Assembly: GCF_002933465.1 (NCBI RefSeq)
Contig: NZ_PSZE01000001.1
Location: 434,001 to 498,000, forward strand
Origin: Nocardia nova
GTDB lineage: Bacteria; Actinomycetota; Actinomycetes; Mycobacteriales; Mycobacteriaceae
Direction: 5' to 3'
Length of the DNA: 64,000 bases
The notes under the pieces are model-generated. The model did no database searches and was not told the DNA's origin. It was given only the letters and a program-made list of their open reading frames with translations. Position numbers and translations under genes: made by a program. Of the stretch, positions 32,116 through 41,477 are shown one piece after another. How positions within the stretch are numbered: the first letter of the stretch is position 1; each line of letters begins with the position of its first letter.

Positions 32116-32364
32116 ATGAGCAACATCACCGTGCTGCGCGGGCTCGAGCCCCGTGCCACCGAGCAGGAGATCTTCGCTGCCGCACAGGAATACGTGCGGA
32201 AGGTGGGTGGCCTGACCGGTCTGTCGTATGTCACGAAGCCGGCCTTCGACAAGGCGGTGGCCGCGGTGGCCGCGGCGACGACGACGTTGCTGGCGGAACT
32301 GCCCGACCATCCGGTGACCGCGGCGGCGGAACCGCCGCTGCGCGCGACCGGCGACCGGGTCTGA
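32116..32364 (+). CDS. DUF2277 family protein
   Basis: A small protein of 82 residues with the DUF2277 layout: short N-terminal strand, LEPRATEQEIFAAAQEYVRKV, then TKPAFDKAVAAVAAAT. Members are short, helical and of unknown function. Most start MCRNI; here it is MSNITVLRG, losing the Cys. Confidence 0.8.
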   Translation: MSNITVLRGLEPRATEQEIFAAAQEYVRKVGGLTGLSYVTKPAFDKAVAAVAAATTTLLAELPDHPVTAAAEPPLRATGDRV

Positions 32365-32368
32365 GCGC

Positions 32369-33805
32369 TCACACCCCGTAGACCGCGACGCATTCCAGCG
32401 CCAACTCGAGTCGCAGCCCGCATTCCTCGATGCGGCGCCCGAGCGTTTCCTCGATGCGCTGAACGCGATAGCGGACCGTGTTCTTGTGCACGCCGAGGCG
32501 CGCCGCCGCGCCCTCCGGGCTGCGGTGGCAGCGCAGATAGGCGAGCAGCGTCTCGCGCAGCCGCGCCGAACTCGCATCCGGCGCGGCCAGCGGTCCGAGC
32601 TCCCGTCGGATCAGCGTGCGCATCGCCGCGACGTCCGCACCGGCCAGATACGCCGGTTCGACCTGCGCGTACGGCAGCACCCGGCCGAGTTCGACGGCCG
32701 CACGCTCGGCCACCTGCCGTGCCGCGATCGCCTCACGGTGGCTCTGCCGGAATCCTGCCACGCCCGTCCCGGACGAACCCAGCGTGAGGCGCATCGGAGC
32801 GGCGACGATATCCGCGGCGACCGCCACGACCGCGTCGGCATCGGCCGCGATCCATGCCCACAGCGCCGCCGATCCGGCCGGAACGGTGAGCACCCCGACT
32901 CCGCCGAGCGCGGTGGCGAGCCGCGTAACCGTGCGTTCCAGCCGCCCTAGTTCATCGTTGCCGCCGGCCAGCCGGTCGTCACCGGCCCCACCCAGCTCGC
33001 CTGGATCACCGAGGGGTACAGCGCCTCGGGCGTCGCTCGCCGCCGAGACTCGCTCGGGTCCCGCCGGGCCTGTCGCGGCGCCCGAGCCATCGCCCGTCCC
33101 GGAGATGTCGATCCGGCCTCCCGAACCGACGTATCCGTCTCCCGTAGCGACGGCAAGGAGCGCACCTGCGTCGCGCGCCGCGGGGTCGGCCCACAGCGCG
33201 ATCGCGACCTGACGTTGCGCGAGGCGGAAACCCAGCCGCGCCGAGGCGTAGTCCGCGTCGACGTCCTCGCCCGACAACAACGTGCGCACGATTTCGGTGC
33301 GCTGGTTGAGGGCCGCGCGCAGACCGCGCTCCCGCTCCTGCATATAGGTGTCGGTCAGCGCCTCGACGGAGGTGTTCACCCAGCGGGTGGAGCGTTCGAA
33401 CAGCCGGATCAGCGCCGAGCGTTCGAACTGCTCGGGCAGCCGGCGCTCGTCGATCACCTCGGTCATGTAATCGATCGCGGCCTGCTGGCCGGCGTGGTAC
33501 ACCCGCAGCAGCAGCCGCAGGTCGTAGCCGCGGCGGGCCAGGGTGCGCGCGAACGCGTGTGCCTGCTCGGGAACCGCGTAATCCATCGCGTCCTGGGTGA
33601 GACCGCTGAGGACCGCCAGGGCATGCGCCCGGGTGCTGGATTCCAGGTCGCGGCGCAGATCACGATCGGTCAGCTCCGGCACACGGCCGATGATCTGCGC
33701 GTCGAGCCGGGCCACCATCTGTTCGAGAGTCTCCCCGCGCAGCGTCTCGGCTACGAAATCGGCCATCCACTGCCGTACCGCCACATCGGACGGAGCCGTC
33801 GCCAT
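32369..33805 (-). CDS. PucR/CdaR-type transcriptional regulator
   Basis: A 478-residue regulator of the PucR C-terminal HTH type. The ATG at 33805 lies three codons after a GGAGGGGG ribosome site. The N-terminal half is helical and resembles the RsbRD/PucR sensory region (FERSTRWVNTSVEALTDTYM). The C-terminal helix-turn-helix has the hallmark ETLLAYLRCHRSPEGAAARLGVHKNTVRYRVQRIEE. An insertion rich in Gly/Ala/Asp (about 255-300) is unusual. It is divergent from the aldehyde dehydrogenase gene, a likely target. Confidence 0.88.
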   Translation of the reverse strand: MATAPSDVAVRQWMADFVAETLRGETLEQMVARLDAQIIGRVPELTDRDLRRDLESSTRAHALAVLSGLTQDAMDYAVPEQAHAFARTLARRGYDLRLLLRVYHAGQQAAIDYMTEVIDERRLPEQFERSALIRLFERSTRWVNTSVEALTDTYMQERERGLRAALNQRTEIVRTLLSGEDVDADYASARLGFRLAQRQVAIALWADPAARDAGALLAVATGDGYVGSGGRIDISGTGDGSGAATGPAGPERVSAASDARGAVPLGDPGELGGAGDDRLAGGNDELGRLERTVTRLATALGGVGVLTVPAGSAALWAWIAADADAVVAVAADIVAAPMRLTLGSSGTGVAGFRQSHREAIAARQVAERAAVELGRVLPYAQVEPAYLAGADVAAMRTLIRRELGPLAAPDASSARLRETLLAYLRCHRSPEGAAARLGVHKNTVRYRVQRIEETLGRRIEECGLRLELALECVAVYGV

Positions 33806-33935
33806 CACCGATCCCCCTCCGTCACACGATCTCGTTCCGCAGCCGCCGACCACCTGTCACCGACGGCGAAAGTTTGTGCTCTGATGCCAAATTGCGGGCG
33901 AATACTTGACCTCAAAGACCAAGCAGCACGCCATT

Positions 33936-33976
33936 CATTGTGACACGATCATAGATCAGTGAAGTGATTCACAATG
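33936..33976. promoter_or_regulatory. Inverted repeat between PucR-type regulator and aldehyde dehydrogenase
   Basis: Two perfectly complementary 8-base half-sites, CATTGTGA (33936-33943) and TCACAATG (33969-33976), are separated by 25 bases in the divergent spacer. The half-site spacing fits a dimer or tetramer of a regulator contacting three helical turns. The far half overlaps a possible but rejected ATG for the dehydrogenase, which supports the downstream GTG start. Confidence 0.4.
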
Positions 33977-34018
33977 TCAACCGTTCGCAGCGCAGCGCAC
34001 GTGGGGAGAGGCAGCATC

Positions 34019-35779
34019 GTGCCGAATACCGAACCGTCACCCGGCGAATCCACGGCCGGGAAGTCGACCGGCGCCAACAAGCCGGCCGCCCGCAAGACCG
34101 CAGGCCGCACCGCGGCCAAGAAGACGCCCGCGAAGTCGGCGGCCAAGTCCGCCCCGGCCGCGAAGTCGAGCACCCCTGCGAAGTCGCGCACCGCCGAGCA
34201 GGCCCCGTCATCCGGGCAGCAGGCGACGGCGGTCGCGACCGCGGTGGCCACCGAGATCGAGATACGCAACCCCGCGACCGGCGAACTGGTGGGCACCGTC
34301 CCCGCCGAATCGGCCGACGCGGTTGCCGCCAAGGTGCGCGAATTGCGGCTCTACCAGCCCGAATGGGAGGCCATCGGGCCAGAGGGTCGCAAGGAATGGC
34401 TGCTGAAGCTCCAGGACTGGATCATCGATCACACCGATCATCTCGCCGATGTGCTGCAGTCGGAAACCGGCAAGGCGCGCGTCGACGCGCTGATCGATCC
34501 GAGCTTCTCGGTCGACCTCACCGGCTATTACGCCCGGCGCGCAGGCAAGTTCCTCTCCGACGAACATCCCTCTCCGCACAGCCCGCTGGCCCGGGTCAAG
34601 AAGCTGACCACCGCCTACCGGCCCTATCCCGTGGTCGGCGTGATCACGCCGTGGAACTTCCCGCTGGCGATGCCGGTGATCGACGTGATTCCGGCGCTGG
34701 CCGCGGGTGCGGCGGTCGTCCTCAAACCTTCCGAGGTGACTCCGCTGTCCGCACTGGAACTGGCGCGCGGCTGGTCCGAAATCGGTGCGCCGCCGGTGCT
34801 GGCCGTGGTGACCGGCGCCGGCGAGACGGGTGCGGCGGTCGTCGACAACGTCGACTACGTGCAGTTCACGGGGTCGACGAAGACCGGTAAGCGGATCGCC
34901 GCCGCCTGCGTGGAGCGGCTCATCCCCTACAGCCTGGAACTCGGTGGCAAGGATCCGGCGATCGTGCTGGCCGATGCCGATATCGACCGCGCCGCCTACG
35001 GCATCGCGTTCGGCGGCCTGTTCAACGCGGGGCAGGTGTGCATTTCGGTCGAGCGGGTCTACGTCGAGGCGCCGATCTACGACACCTTCGTGGAGAAACT
35101 CGCCGCGCACGTACGCGAACTGCGGCAGGGCGCCGACGGCCGGGAGCCGAAATACGATGTGGGCGCGCTGGCCAACGACGCGCAGAAATCCATCGTCTCC
35201 GGCCACGTCGAGGATGCGATCGCCAAGGGTGCGCGGGCCGTGACCGGCGGCAAGGCCACCGGTGTGGGCACCTTCTACCAGCCGACCGTGCTGGCCGACG
35301 TCGACCACTCGATGAGCTGTATGACCGAGGAGACCTTCGGCCCGACCATCCCGGTGATGAAGGTCGCCGACGAGGCCGAAGCCGTTCGGCTGGCCAATGA
35401 TTCGATCTACGGCCTGTCCGCGTCGGTGTGGACCGGCGACAAGGCGCGCGGGGAACGCGTGGCGCGCCAACTGAACGCGGGCGCGGTGAACATCAACGAC
35501 GTCTTCGCCAACATGTTCAGCTTCGCGCTGCCCATGGGCGGCTGGCAGCAGTCCGGTGTGGGCGCGCGTTGGGGCGGCGCCGACGGCGTGCGCAAGTACT
35601 GCCGTAAACAGGCCATCACCGTGCCGATCCTGCCCACGCAGGAAAAAGAACTCCTGTGGTTCCCGTACAACACCACCAAACTCGGATTCGCGCTGGCCGC
35701 GATGCGCGCCGCGGGCGCGCGCGGCATGCGCCGGCTCGGTATCAAGGACGTGCTCGACACGGTCGGAGGGAAGAAGTGA
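34019..35779 (+). CDS. Aldehyde dehydrogenase (succinate-semialdehyde type) with basic tail
   Basis: An NAD(P)-dependent aldehyde dehydrogenase. The GTG at 34019 with GGAGAGG seven bases upstream gives 586 residues. The first ~75 residues are a Lys/Ala/Pro/Thr-rich low-complexity tail with AKKT and AAKS repeats like histone H1. Then comes the catalytic fold: WNFPLAMPV, FTGSTKTGKRIA, the general-base Glu in LELGGKDP, the nucleophile Cys in NAGQVCISVERV, and EETFGPTIPV. The specific aldehyde is unknown. It is coupled to a short-chain dehydrogenase and probably controlled by the divergent PucR regulator. Confidence 0.9.
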   Translation: MPNTEPSPGESTAGKSTGANKPAARKTAGRTAAKKTPAKSAAKSAPAAKSSTPAKSRTAEQAPSSGQQATAVATAVATEIEIRNPATGELVGTVPAESADAVAAKVRELRLYQPEWEAIGPEGRKEWLLKLQDWIIDHTDHLADVLQSETGKARVDALIDPSFSVDLTGYYARRAGKFLSDEHPSPHSPLARVKKLTTAYRPYPVVGVITPWNFPLAMPVIDVIPALAAGAAVVLKPSEVTPLSALELARGWSEIGAPPVLAVVTGAGETGAAVVDNVDYVQFTGSTKTGKRIAAACVERLIPYSLELGGKDPAIVLADADIDRAAYGIAFGGLFNAGQVCISVERVYVEAPIYDTFVEKLAAHVRELRQGADGREPKYDVGALANDAQKSIVSGHVEDAIAKGARAVTGGKATGVGTFYQPTVLADVDHSMSCMTEETFGPTIPVMKVADEAEAVRLANDSIYGLSASVWTGDKARGERVARQLNAGAVNINDVFANMFSFALPMGGWQQSGVGARWGGADGVRKYCRKQAITVPILPTQEKELLWFPYNTTKLGFALAAMRAAGARGMRRLGIKDVLDTVGGKK

Positions 35780-36615
35780 CCGACTTCGGCAGGATCAACG
35801 GCAAGGTCGTCGTCATCACGGGTGGTGCCCGCGGTATCGGCCTGGCGACCGCGACGCGGCTGCAGCAACTCGGGGCGAAGATCGCCATCGGCGACGTGGA
35901 CGCGACGGCCGTCAAACAGTCCGGCACCGACCACGATTTCGGTCACTACGGCCGAGTGGATGTGACCGACCAGCAGTCGTTCAGCAGTTTCCTCGACGAG
36001 GTGGAACGGGCGCTCGGCCCGATCGATGTGCTGATCAACAATGCCGGAATCATGCCCACCGGCAAGGTGGTCGACGAACCGGATGCGCTGACCCGCCGCA
36101 TCATCGACATCAATGTCTACGGCGTCATCCTGGGCTCGAAGCTGGCGCTGGCCCGGATGCTGCCGCGGCGCAGCGGCCACATCATCAACATCGCCTCCCT
36201 CGCCGGTGAGACCCACATCCCCGGCCTGGCGACCTACAACGCCACCAAACACGCCGTCCTGGGCTTCACCGACACGCTACGAGAGGAGTACCGCGATACC
36301 GGCGTGTCGTTCTCCTCTGTGTTGCCGACGCTGACGAACACCGAACTGGGGTCGGGTGTTTCGGCGCCGAAGCTGATGCGCCCGGCCGAGCCGGAGGAGA
36401 TCGCCGAGGCCATCGCGAAACTCCTGGTGGCGCCGAAGTCGAAGGTACGCGTGACCAAGGTGGCCGGCGCCATCTCGCAGGTAGTCGGGTTGCTGCCGGA
36501 AGCGGTGGGCGATGCGATCGGGCGTGCCCTGGGCGCGCAGCAGACCTTCCTCGGCGACGTCGACTCGGTGGCCCGTAAGGCGTACGAGGAGCGGGTCCGC
36601 AGCGGGACCGAATAG
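35776..36615 (+). CDS. Short-chain dehydrogenase/reductase
   Basis: A classical SDR of 279 residues from the GTG at 35776, overlapping the aldehyde dehydrogenase stop. The cofactor loop TGGARGIG, the NNAG segment, the catalytic Ser in NIASLAGETHI and the YNATK dyad are all present. A C-terminal extension of about 40 residues follows the fold. Coupled expression suggests that alcohol or keto product of one enzyme may be substrate for the other (inference). Confidence 0.92.
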   Translation: MTDFGRINGKVVVITGGARGIGLATATRLQQLGAKIAIGDVDATAVKQSGTDHDFGHYGRVDVTDQQSFSSFLDEVERALGPIDVLINNAGIMPTGKVVDEPDALTRRIIDINVYGVILGSKLALARMLPRRSGHIINIASLAGETHIPGLATYNATKHAVLGFTDTLREEYRDTGVSFSSVLPTLTNTELGSGVSAPKLMRPAEPEEIAEAIAKLLVAPKSKVRVTKVAGAISQVVGLLPEAVGDAIGRALGAQQTFLGDVDSVARKAYEERVRSGTE

Positions 36616-36817
36616 CGCGGAGCGAAACGAGCTGTCCGGCCGCGGTGTCCCGTGGGCGCCGCGGCCACCGTGCATTCGGCATCGGTGCGGTCGTGGTTGC
36701 GCGGCACCATCCGCCACGCCCCGTGATCATCAACGGTGTGCGGCGCCGAAAGTGATAACTTGCGCGACAACATCGAAACAGCCCATATCGACCACAACGC
36801 GACGGGGGCTTTGACAT

Positions 36818-38488
36818 ATGCACAACGAGGGCTCCGCACTAGCCGACGCGACATCGAACGCCGTCTCGCGCGCCACTCGGGAGGTAGCAGTGGACGCAGA
36901 TGAAACCACCGGTACGGAACCAGCGGATCGGCCCTGCGGCCCCGCATCCGGAACCGATGAGCCAGAGCACGATTCCCCCGCCGAAGCCGAGCGCACCGAT
37001 CAGCCACCGGCCGACGACCGCCCCACGGACACCGGGAAATCCTCGAGCGCGCAGCACCACGAATCGCCCGCGTCGTCCACGACCGCCCCGAAGCTCGCAA
37101 CCGGTGAGCCGCCCGTCGACGGTCTCGCGGCCGCCGAGACCGTCCCGAAGCCCGCGAAGTTGACGACCGCCACCGCGATCGCCGCCGCGGTGCGCGACGG
37201 TCTGGTCACCGCCGGACAGGTCGTCGATGCGGCGCTGGACCGCATCGCCGGCGGCGATACGCGAGTAGGCGCCTTCCACACCGTCCGCGCGGAGCAGGCA
37301 CGCGCCGAGAGCCGGGCCCTGGCCGACCGCGCCGACCTCGACATCCTCCCGCTGGCCGGCGTTCCGGTCGCGGTGAAGAACAACATCGATGTGGCCGGTG
37401 AGATCACCGCCGCGGGTTCGCGCGCCGGGTCGGGCGTCCCAGCCGGCTCGGATCATCCGGTGGTGCGGCGGTTGCGGGCCGCGGGCGCGGTCGTGGTCGG
37501 CCTGACCGAGATGCCGGAGGGCGGGCTCTGGGGCACCTCCGACACGCCCGAGCGGATTGCGCGTTCTCCGTGGAATATTCGCTACAGCGCCGGTGGCTCC
37601 TCGGGTGGGTCGGGCGCCGCGGTCGGCGCCGGACTCGTGCCGGTGGCTCACGGTAACGACGGGCTCGGGTCGGTGCGGATACCCGCCGCGTGCTGCGGCG
37701 TCTTCGGCATCAAGCCGGGGCGCGGCGTCGTCCCGGCCCAGGTCGGTGTCGACTCCTGGAGCGGCATGACCGAGAACGGAGTGCTCGCGACCACGGTCGC
37801 CGATGCGGCACTCATGCTTTCGGTGCTGGCCGACCGGCCCGCCCTGGCCGATCTGGAACCGCCGACACCGCTGCGCATCGCGATCGCGGCCGGATCGCCA
37901 TCCCCGCTGGTACGGGTGGACAAGCAGTGGGCGGCGGCCGCGCAGACCGCCGCCCGGCTCGCCGGGGAGGCCGGTCACGGCATTGTTCCCGCCGCACTGC
38001 CCTACCAGGGCGCCACCACAGCGCTGGCGTGGCGCTGGCTAGCCAATGCGGCGCGCGAGGCGGGTGCGGTCGCGAATCCGGAACTGCTGCAACGCCGTAG
38101 CCGCGTGCATATCGCGCTGGGCCGGGCAGTGCTGAAGGCCGGTCTGGTCCGGCCGAATCAGGTCGACCGGATCGAGGCGCGGCTGCTCGACTTCTTCGAG
38201 CAGCACGATGTGGTGATCACCCCGACACTGGCCGCCCCCGCTCCGGCGGCACGCAACTGGCATGCCCGCGGCTGGCTGGCCAATGTCGTTGCCAACGTTC
38301 GCTTCTCGCCGTTCACGCCGCTGTGGAACCTGGTCGGCTGGCCCGCGGTGAGCGTTCCGATGGGGTTGCATCCGCGCACCGGGACGCCGGTGGCGGCACA
38401 GCTGGCCGGGCCCCCCGGTAGTGAATCGACGCTGCTACGGCTGGCCGCTCAGTTGGAGGCGGCCCAGCCCTGGCAACGCACCGCCTGA
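36818..38488 (+). CDS. Amidase signature family protein
   Basis: The protein has 556 residues. The first ~110 residues are Glu/Asp/Pro/Ser-rich and low complexity. The amidase domain follows, with the catalytic Lys in PVAVKNNIDVAGE and the cis-Ser/nucleophile block YSAGGSSGGSGAAVGAG (Ser-cisSer-Lys triad). The closing segment is WPAVSVPMGLHP. The substrate amide is unknown. There is no GatA partner nearby, so a role in Glu-tRNA amidation is unlikely. Confidence 0.9.
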   Translation: MHNEGSALADATSNAVSRATREVAVDADETTGTEPADRPCGPASGTDEPEHDSPAEAERTDQPPADDRPTDTGKSSSAQHHESPASSTTAPKLATGEPPVDGLAAAETVPKPAKLTTATAIAAAVRDGLVTAGQVVDAALDRIAGGDTRVGAFHTVRAEQARAESRALADRADLDILPLAGVPVAVKNNIDVAGEITAAGSRAGSGVPAGSDHPVVRRLRAAGAVVVGLTEMPEGGLWGTSDTPERIARSPWNIRYSAGGSSGGSGAAVGAGLVPVAHGNDGLGSVRIPAACCGVFGIKPGRGVVPAQVGVDSWSGMTENGVLATTVADAALMLSVLADRPALADLEPPTPLRIAIAAGSPSPLVRVDKQWAAAAQTAARLAGEAGHGIVPAALPYQGATTALAWRWLANAAREAGAVANPELLQRRSRVHIALGRAVLKAGLVRPNQVDRIEARLLDFFEQHDVVITPTLAAPAPAARNWHARGWLANVVANVRFSPFTPLWNLVGWPAVSVPMGLHPRTGTPVAAQLAGPPGSESTLLRLAAQLEAAQPWQRTA

Positions 38489-38533
38489 ACGTCCCTCGGG
38501 CCCGCGGTTCGCCACGGACCGCGGGCTCCGGGC

Positions 38534-39415
38534 CTATCGGTCGTCTTCGACGAGGGAGAATCCGCCGGCGACAACGCGATTGGCGAAATCGAGAATGGTC
38601 GGCCGGTCGTCGTCCGCGCGCCACACCATGGCGAGTTCACACGGCGCGAGGCCGGCGACCGGGCGGGCGGTGAGCCCGGGCCACCGATACATCGGCACGT
38701 TGTTCTCGGCCAGTAGGCAGACCCCGAGTCCGAGGCTGACGGCCTCGAGCCGCTCCTCGGCGGTGGCGGCCTCGCCGCCGATCTTGGCCTGGCGGCCGCC
38801 GCGGGCGTCGCCGCCGAGCCAGAAGTCGCGTGCCGCACCGGCTTCGGCAGGCATCGCGACGAACGGCTCGTCGATCAGATCGGCGAATTCGATGCTCTCC
38901 TGATCGGCCAGCCGGTGATTCTCCGGGAGGAGTACCCACCTCGCCTCGGTACGCAGCACCTGCCAGCGGTAGCGTCCGGAATCGGGCACCGGCAGCCACA
39001 TCAACGCCAGATCGGCCTGCCGGCCCGCGAGGCCGCTGGAGGGATCGGTCCACGACGCCGAATGCAGTGCCAGCCGATGTCCGCTGGCGCTTTCCAGTTC
39101 GGCGATCAGGCCGCGTCCGATCGAACTCTGGATACCGACCCGCAACACCTCACCGGCTTCCTGGAGAGCCACGTTGGTGACCTCCCAGAACTCCAGGATG
39201 CGCCGGGCGCCCTCGAGCAGCTCTTTACCGGCGACGGTCAGCGCCACGCTGCGCTGATTGCGATCGAACAGGACCACGTCGAGCTGACGCTCGAGCTGGC
39301 GGATCTGCCGCGACAGGGTGGGTTGAGCGATGTGCAGCCGCTGGGCGGCATTGGTGAAGTGCAGTTCCTCAGCGACGGCGACGAAGTACCGCAGGTCGCG
39401 CAAATGCGGGTCCAT
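38534..39415 (-). CDS. LysR-family transcriptional regulator
   Basis: The protein has 293 residues. The N-terminal winged helix-turn-helix reads FVAVAEELHFTNAAQRLHIAQPTLSRQIRQLE (split in use). The rest is a periplasmic-binding-type sensor domain. LysR proteins usually act on a divergent gene; here the upstream 376 bases hold no gene, so the target is not evident. The downstream amidase is convergent and unlikely to be the target. Confidence 0.9.
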   Translation of the reverse strand: MDPHLRDLRYFVAVAEELHFTNAAQRLHIAQPTLSRQIRQLERQLDVVLFDRNQRSVALTVAGKELLEGARRILEFWEVTNVALQEAGEVLRVGIQSSIGRGLIAELESASGHRLALHSASWTDPSSGLAGRQADLALMWLPVPDSGRYRWQVLRTEARWVLLPENHRLADQESIEFADLIDEPFVAMPAEAGAARDFWLGGDARGGRQAKIGGEAATAEERLEAVSLGLGVCLLAENNVPMYRWPGLTARPVAGLAPCELAMVWRADDDRPTILDFANRVVAGGFSLVEDDR

Positions 39416-39791
39416 AGCACCTTGCTATCAGAATTGGTCTTGGAAATCCAGCTGCTTCAGACCTTCGAGTCTGAATAGAGGGTCAGAAACAGCCAAACGG
39501 TTTGTTACCGACAGCATAGGGCTCCGCCATAACTCCAGCACAATCGCCCTGGAAAATTTCCAGCGAACACAACCGCCGTCGCGGCGAGCCGATGACACGG
39601 CTTCACGGCGCGCGACGACCAGCGGTGATATCACTTCCGGCACTGCGCGCGGATCTCCGCCGCCGAGGCGGCCCGCTATCCGGGCCGACCAGCAACTTCC
39701 ATCGATAGCGATTGCGCAGGGAACATCGTCAAACGGTGATTTTCGCCACAGCCCAGCGGAATTCGGTCACCAATTCGGTCATGCGCCCAGT
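39416..39791. other. Gap between LysR and hpt, no gene seen
   Basis: The 376 bases are clearly less GC-rich in the first 120 positions, as expected for the regulator's promoter. I see no gene, no tRNA and no convincing gene remnant. Open frames on both strands lack start-site signals and normal third-position GC bias. Confidence 0.5.
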
Positions 39792-40346
39792 TCAGGCGCT
39801 GTAGACCCGCGGGTTCAAGGTCCCGATGTAGGGCAGATCGCGGTAACGCTCGGCGTAGTCCAGGCCGTACCCGACGACGAATTCGTTCGGGATGTCGAAG
39901 CCGACGTGCGCGACCTCGATGTGGGTGCGCAGGGCGTCGGGCTTGCGCAGTAGCGTCACCACCTCCAGCGAGGCGGGGTTGCGACTGGAGAGGTTGCGCA
40001 TCAGCCACGACAGCGTGAGACCGGAGTCGATGATGTCCTCGACGATCAGCACATTGCGTCCGGCGATGTCCTTGTCCAGATCCTTCAGAATCCGGACCAC
40101 CCCCGAGGAGGAGGTGGACGACCCGTACGACGAGACGGCCATGAACTCCATCTGCGTCGGGATCGGCAGCGCCTGCGCCAGCTCGGTCATGAAGAAGATC
40201 GCACCTTTGAGCACGCCGACCAGCAGCAGATCACCCTCGGGCGCGTCGGGGGGATATCGCTTCGCGATGAGTTCGGCCAGCTCGTCGACCTTGGCTCGGA
40301 TCTGCTCCTCGGTGATCAGCACCGACGCTATGTCGTCCCCGTACAC
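39792..40346 (-). CDS. hpt: Hypoxanthine phosphoribosyltransferase
   Basis: Hpt salvages hypoxanthine and guanine with PRPP. It has 184 residues. The PRPP-binding motif is [13 protein letters not shown], the early loop is [14 protein letters not shown] and the C-terminus carries [24 protein letters not shown]. It follows tilS after about 25 bases on the minus strand, as in mycobacteria. Confidence 0.96.
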   Translation of the reverse strand: MYGDDIASVLITEEQIRAKVDELAELIAKRYPPDAPEGDLLLVGVLKGAIFFMTELAQALPIPTQMEFMAVSSYGSSTSSSGVVRILKDLDKDIAGRNVLIVEDIIDSGLTLSWLMRNLSSRNPASLEVVTLLRKPDALRTHIEVAHVGFDIPNEFVVGYGLDYAERYRDLPYIGTLNPRVYSA

Positions 40347-40370
40347 GTGTGCTGGCTTCCCTTCGGGTCG

Positions 40371-41477
40371 TTATCGTGCAAACGCCAACGTCAGCCTGCC
40401 ACGTTCGCGCCTGGCAACCAACCTGATCCCCGGCATTCCCCCGCCGACCGCGACGCCGCCCTGGCCGTGCCATTCGGTGATCAAGGACTCGACCGCGCGT
40501 AAATGCTTGTCCGTCAAGGCTTTTGCACCGCCGTCGAGCAGCCAGGCCCGGATAATACGCCGACGAATCGCGGGCGGCACCGTGGCGAGTGTCTCGACCG
40601 ACAGGGACGAACCATCACGCGCGTCGACCAGCAATCGATCGGCAATCGCATCGAGCGCCGCACCGTCCTCCCGAAGTTGCGCGGCCGTGCGAGCCAGCGC
40701 CGGCGCCACACCCCCACCCAGGACCTCCTCCAGCAGCGGCAGCACCTCGGTCCGCAGCCGGACCCGGGTGAATTCGGGAGCGGCATTGTGCGGGTCCTCG
40801 TGCGGCACCAGGCCCAGATCCCGGCACATCTCCCGAGTGACCGCGCGCCGCACGCCCAGCAGCGGCCGACCCCAGGGCTCGTCGAATTCCGCCATCCCCC
40901 GGATCGACCGCGGGCCCGATCCGCGCGCCAATCCGAGCAGTACGGTTTCCGCCTGGTCGTCGAGGGTGTGCCCGAACAACACCGGGAGGCCGTCTCGCGC
41001 CTCGACCAGCGCCCGGTAGCGTGCCTCCCGGGCGGCGGCTTCCGGGCCACCCGGGCCACTCACCCGCACCCGGCACACCCGCGCGGATCGACACCCCAGC
41101 CACCGGGCGAGGGCGGCGGCCTCGGCGGCGACCTCCGCAGACCCGTCCTGCAGCCCGTGATCCACGACGAGCGCGTCGACCGCCACGGCCTCGGCCACCG
41201 CCGCGGCCGTGAGTGCCAGCGAATCCGCCCCGCCCGAGAGCGCGACGGCGACCACCCCGGCCGGTGCGTAGCGCACGAGCCAATCTCGCACGGCGTGCCG
41301 CATGACCAAGACGGCTCGGGTCTCGGGCAACCGCGCCCGGTCCGCTGCCCGCGGCTCCTGGGCGCCCAGCCGGACCGGCCCGGATGCCGAGGGCGACTCC
41401 GCATCGCCGGGCGATGGGATCGCCGCTGCGGACACCGGATCCGTTCCCGGCGACTGCGCGGGCCGTTCCGGGTTCAT
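40371..41477 (-). CDS. tilS: tRNA(Ile)-lysidine synthetase
   Basis: TilS modifies the wobble C of the minor Ile tRNA so that it reads AUA. The ATG at 41477 (MNPERPAQSPGTD) overlaps the upstream metallopeptidase stop by four bases and gives 368 residues. A much longer frame is only a shadow. The N-type ATP-pyrophosphatase P-loop is VALSGGADSLALT (about residue 75), then VDHGLQDGS and FGHTLDDQAETVLLGLARG. The N-terminal 60 residues are variable. Confidence 0.95.
   Translation of the reverse strand: MNPERPAQSPGTDPVSAAAIPSPGDAESPSASGPVRLGAQEPRAADRARLPETRAVLVMRHAVRDWLVRYAPAGVVAVALSGGADSLALTAAAVAEAVAVDALVVDHGLQDGSAEVAAEAAALARWLGCRSARVCRVRVSGPGGPEAAAREARYRALVEARDGLPVLFGHTLDDQAETVLLGLARGSGPRSIRGMAEFDEPWGRPLLGVRRAVTREMCRDLGLVPHEDPHNAAPEFTRVRLRTEVLPLLEEVLGGGVAPALARTAAQLREDGAALDAIADRLLVDARDGSSLSVETLATVPPAIRRRIIRAWLLDGGAKALTDKHLRAVESLITEWHGQGGVAVGGGMPGIRLVARRERGRLTLAFAR

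Noticed and set aside
39428..39643. Small minus-strand ORF of 71 codons upstream of lysR
   Set aside because: No ribosome site, weak third-position GC bias and no similarity I recognise.
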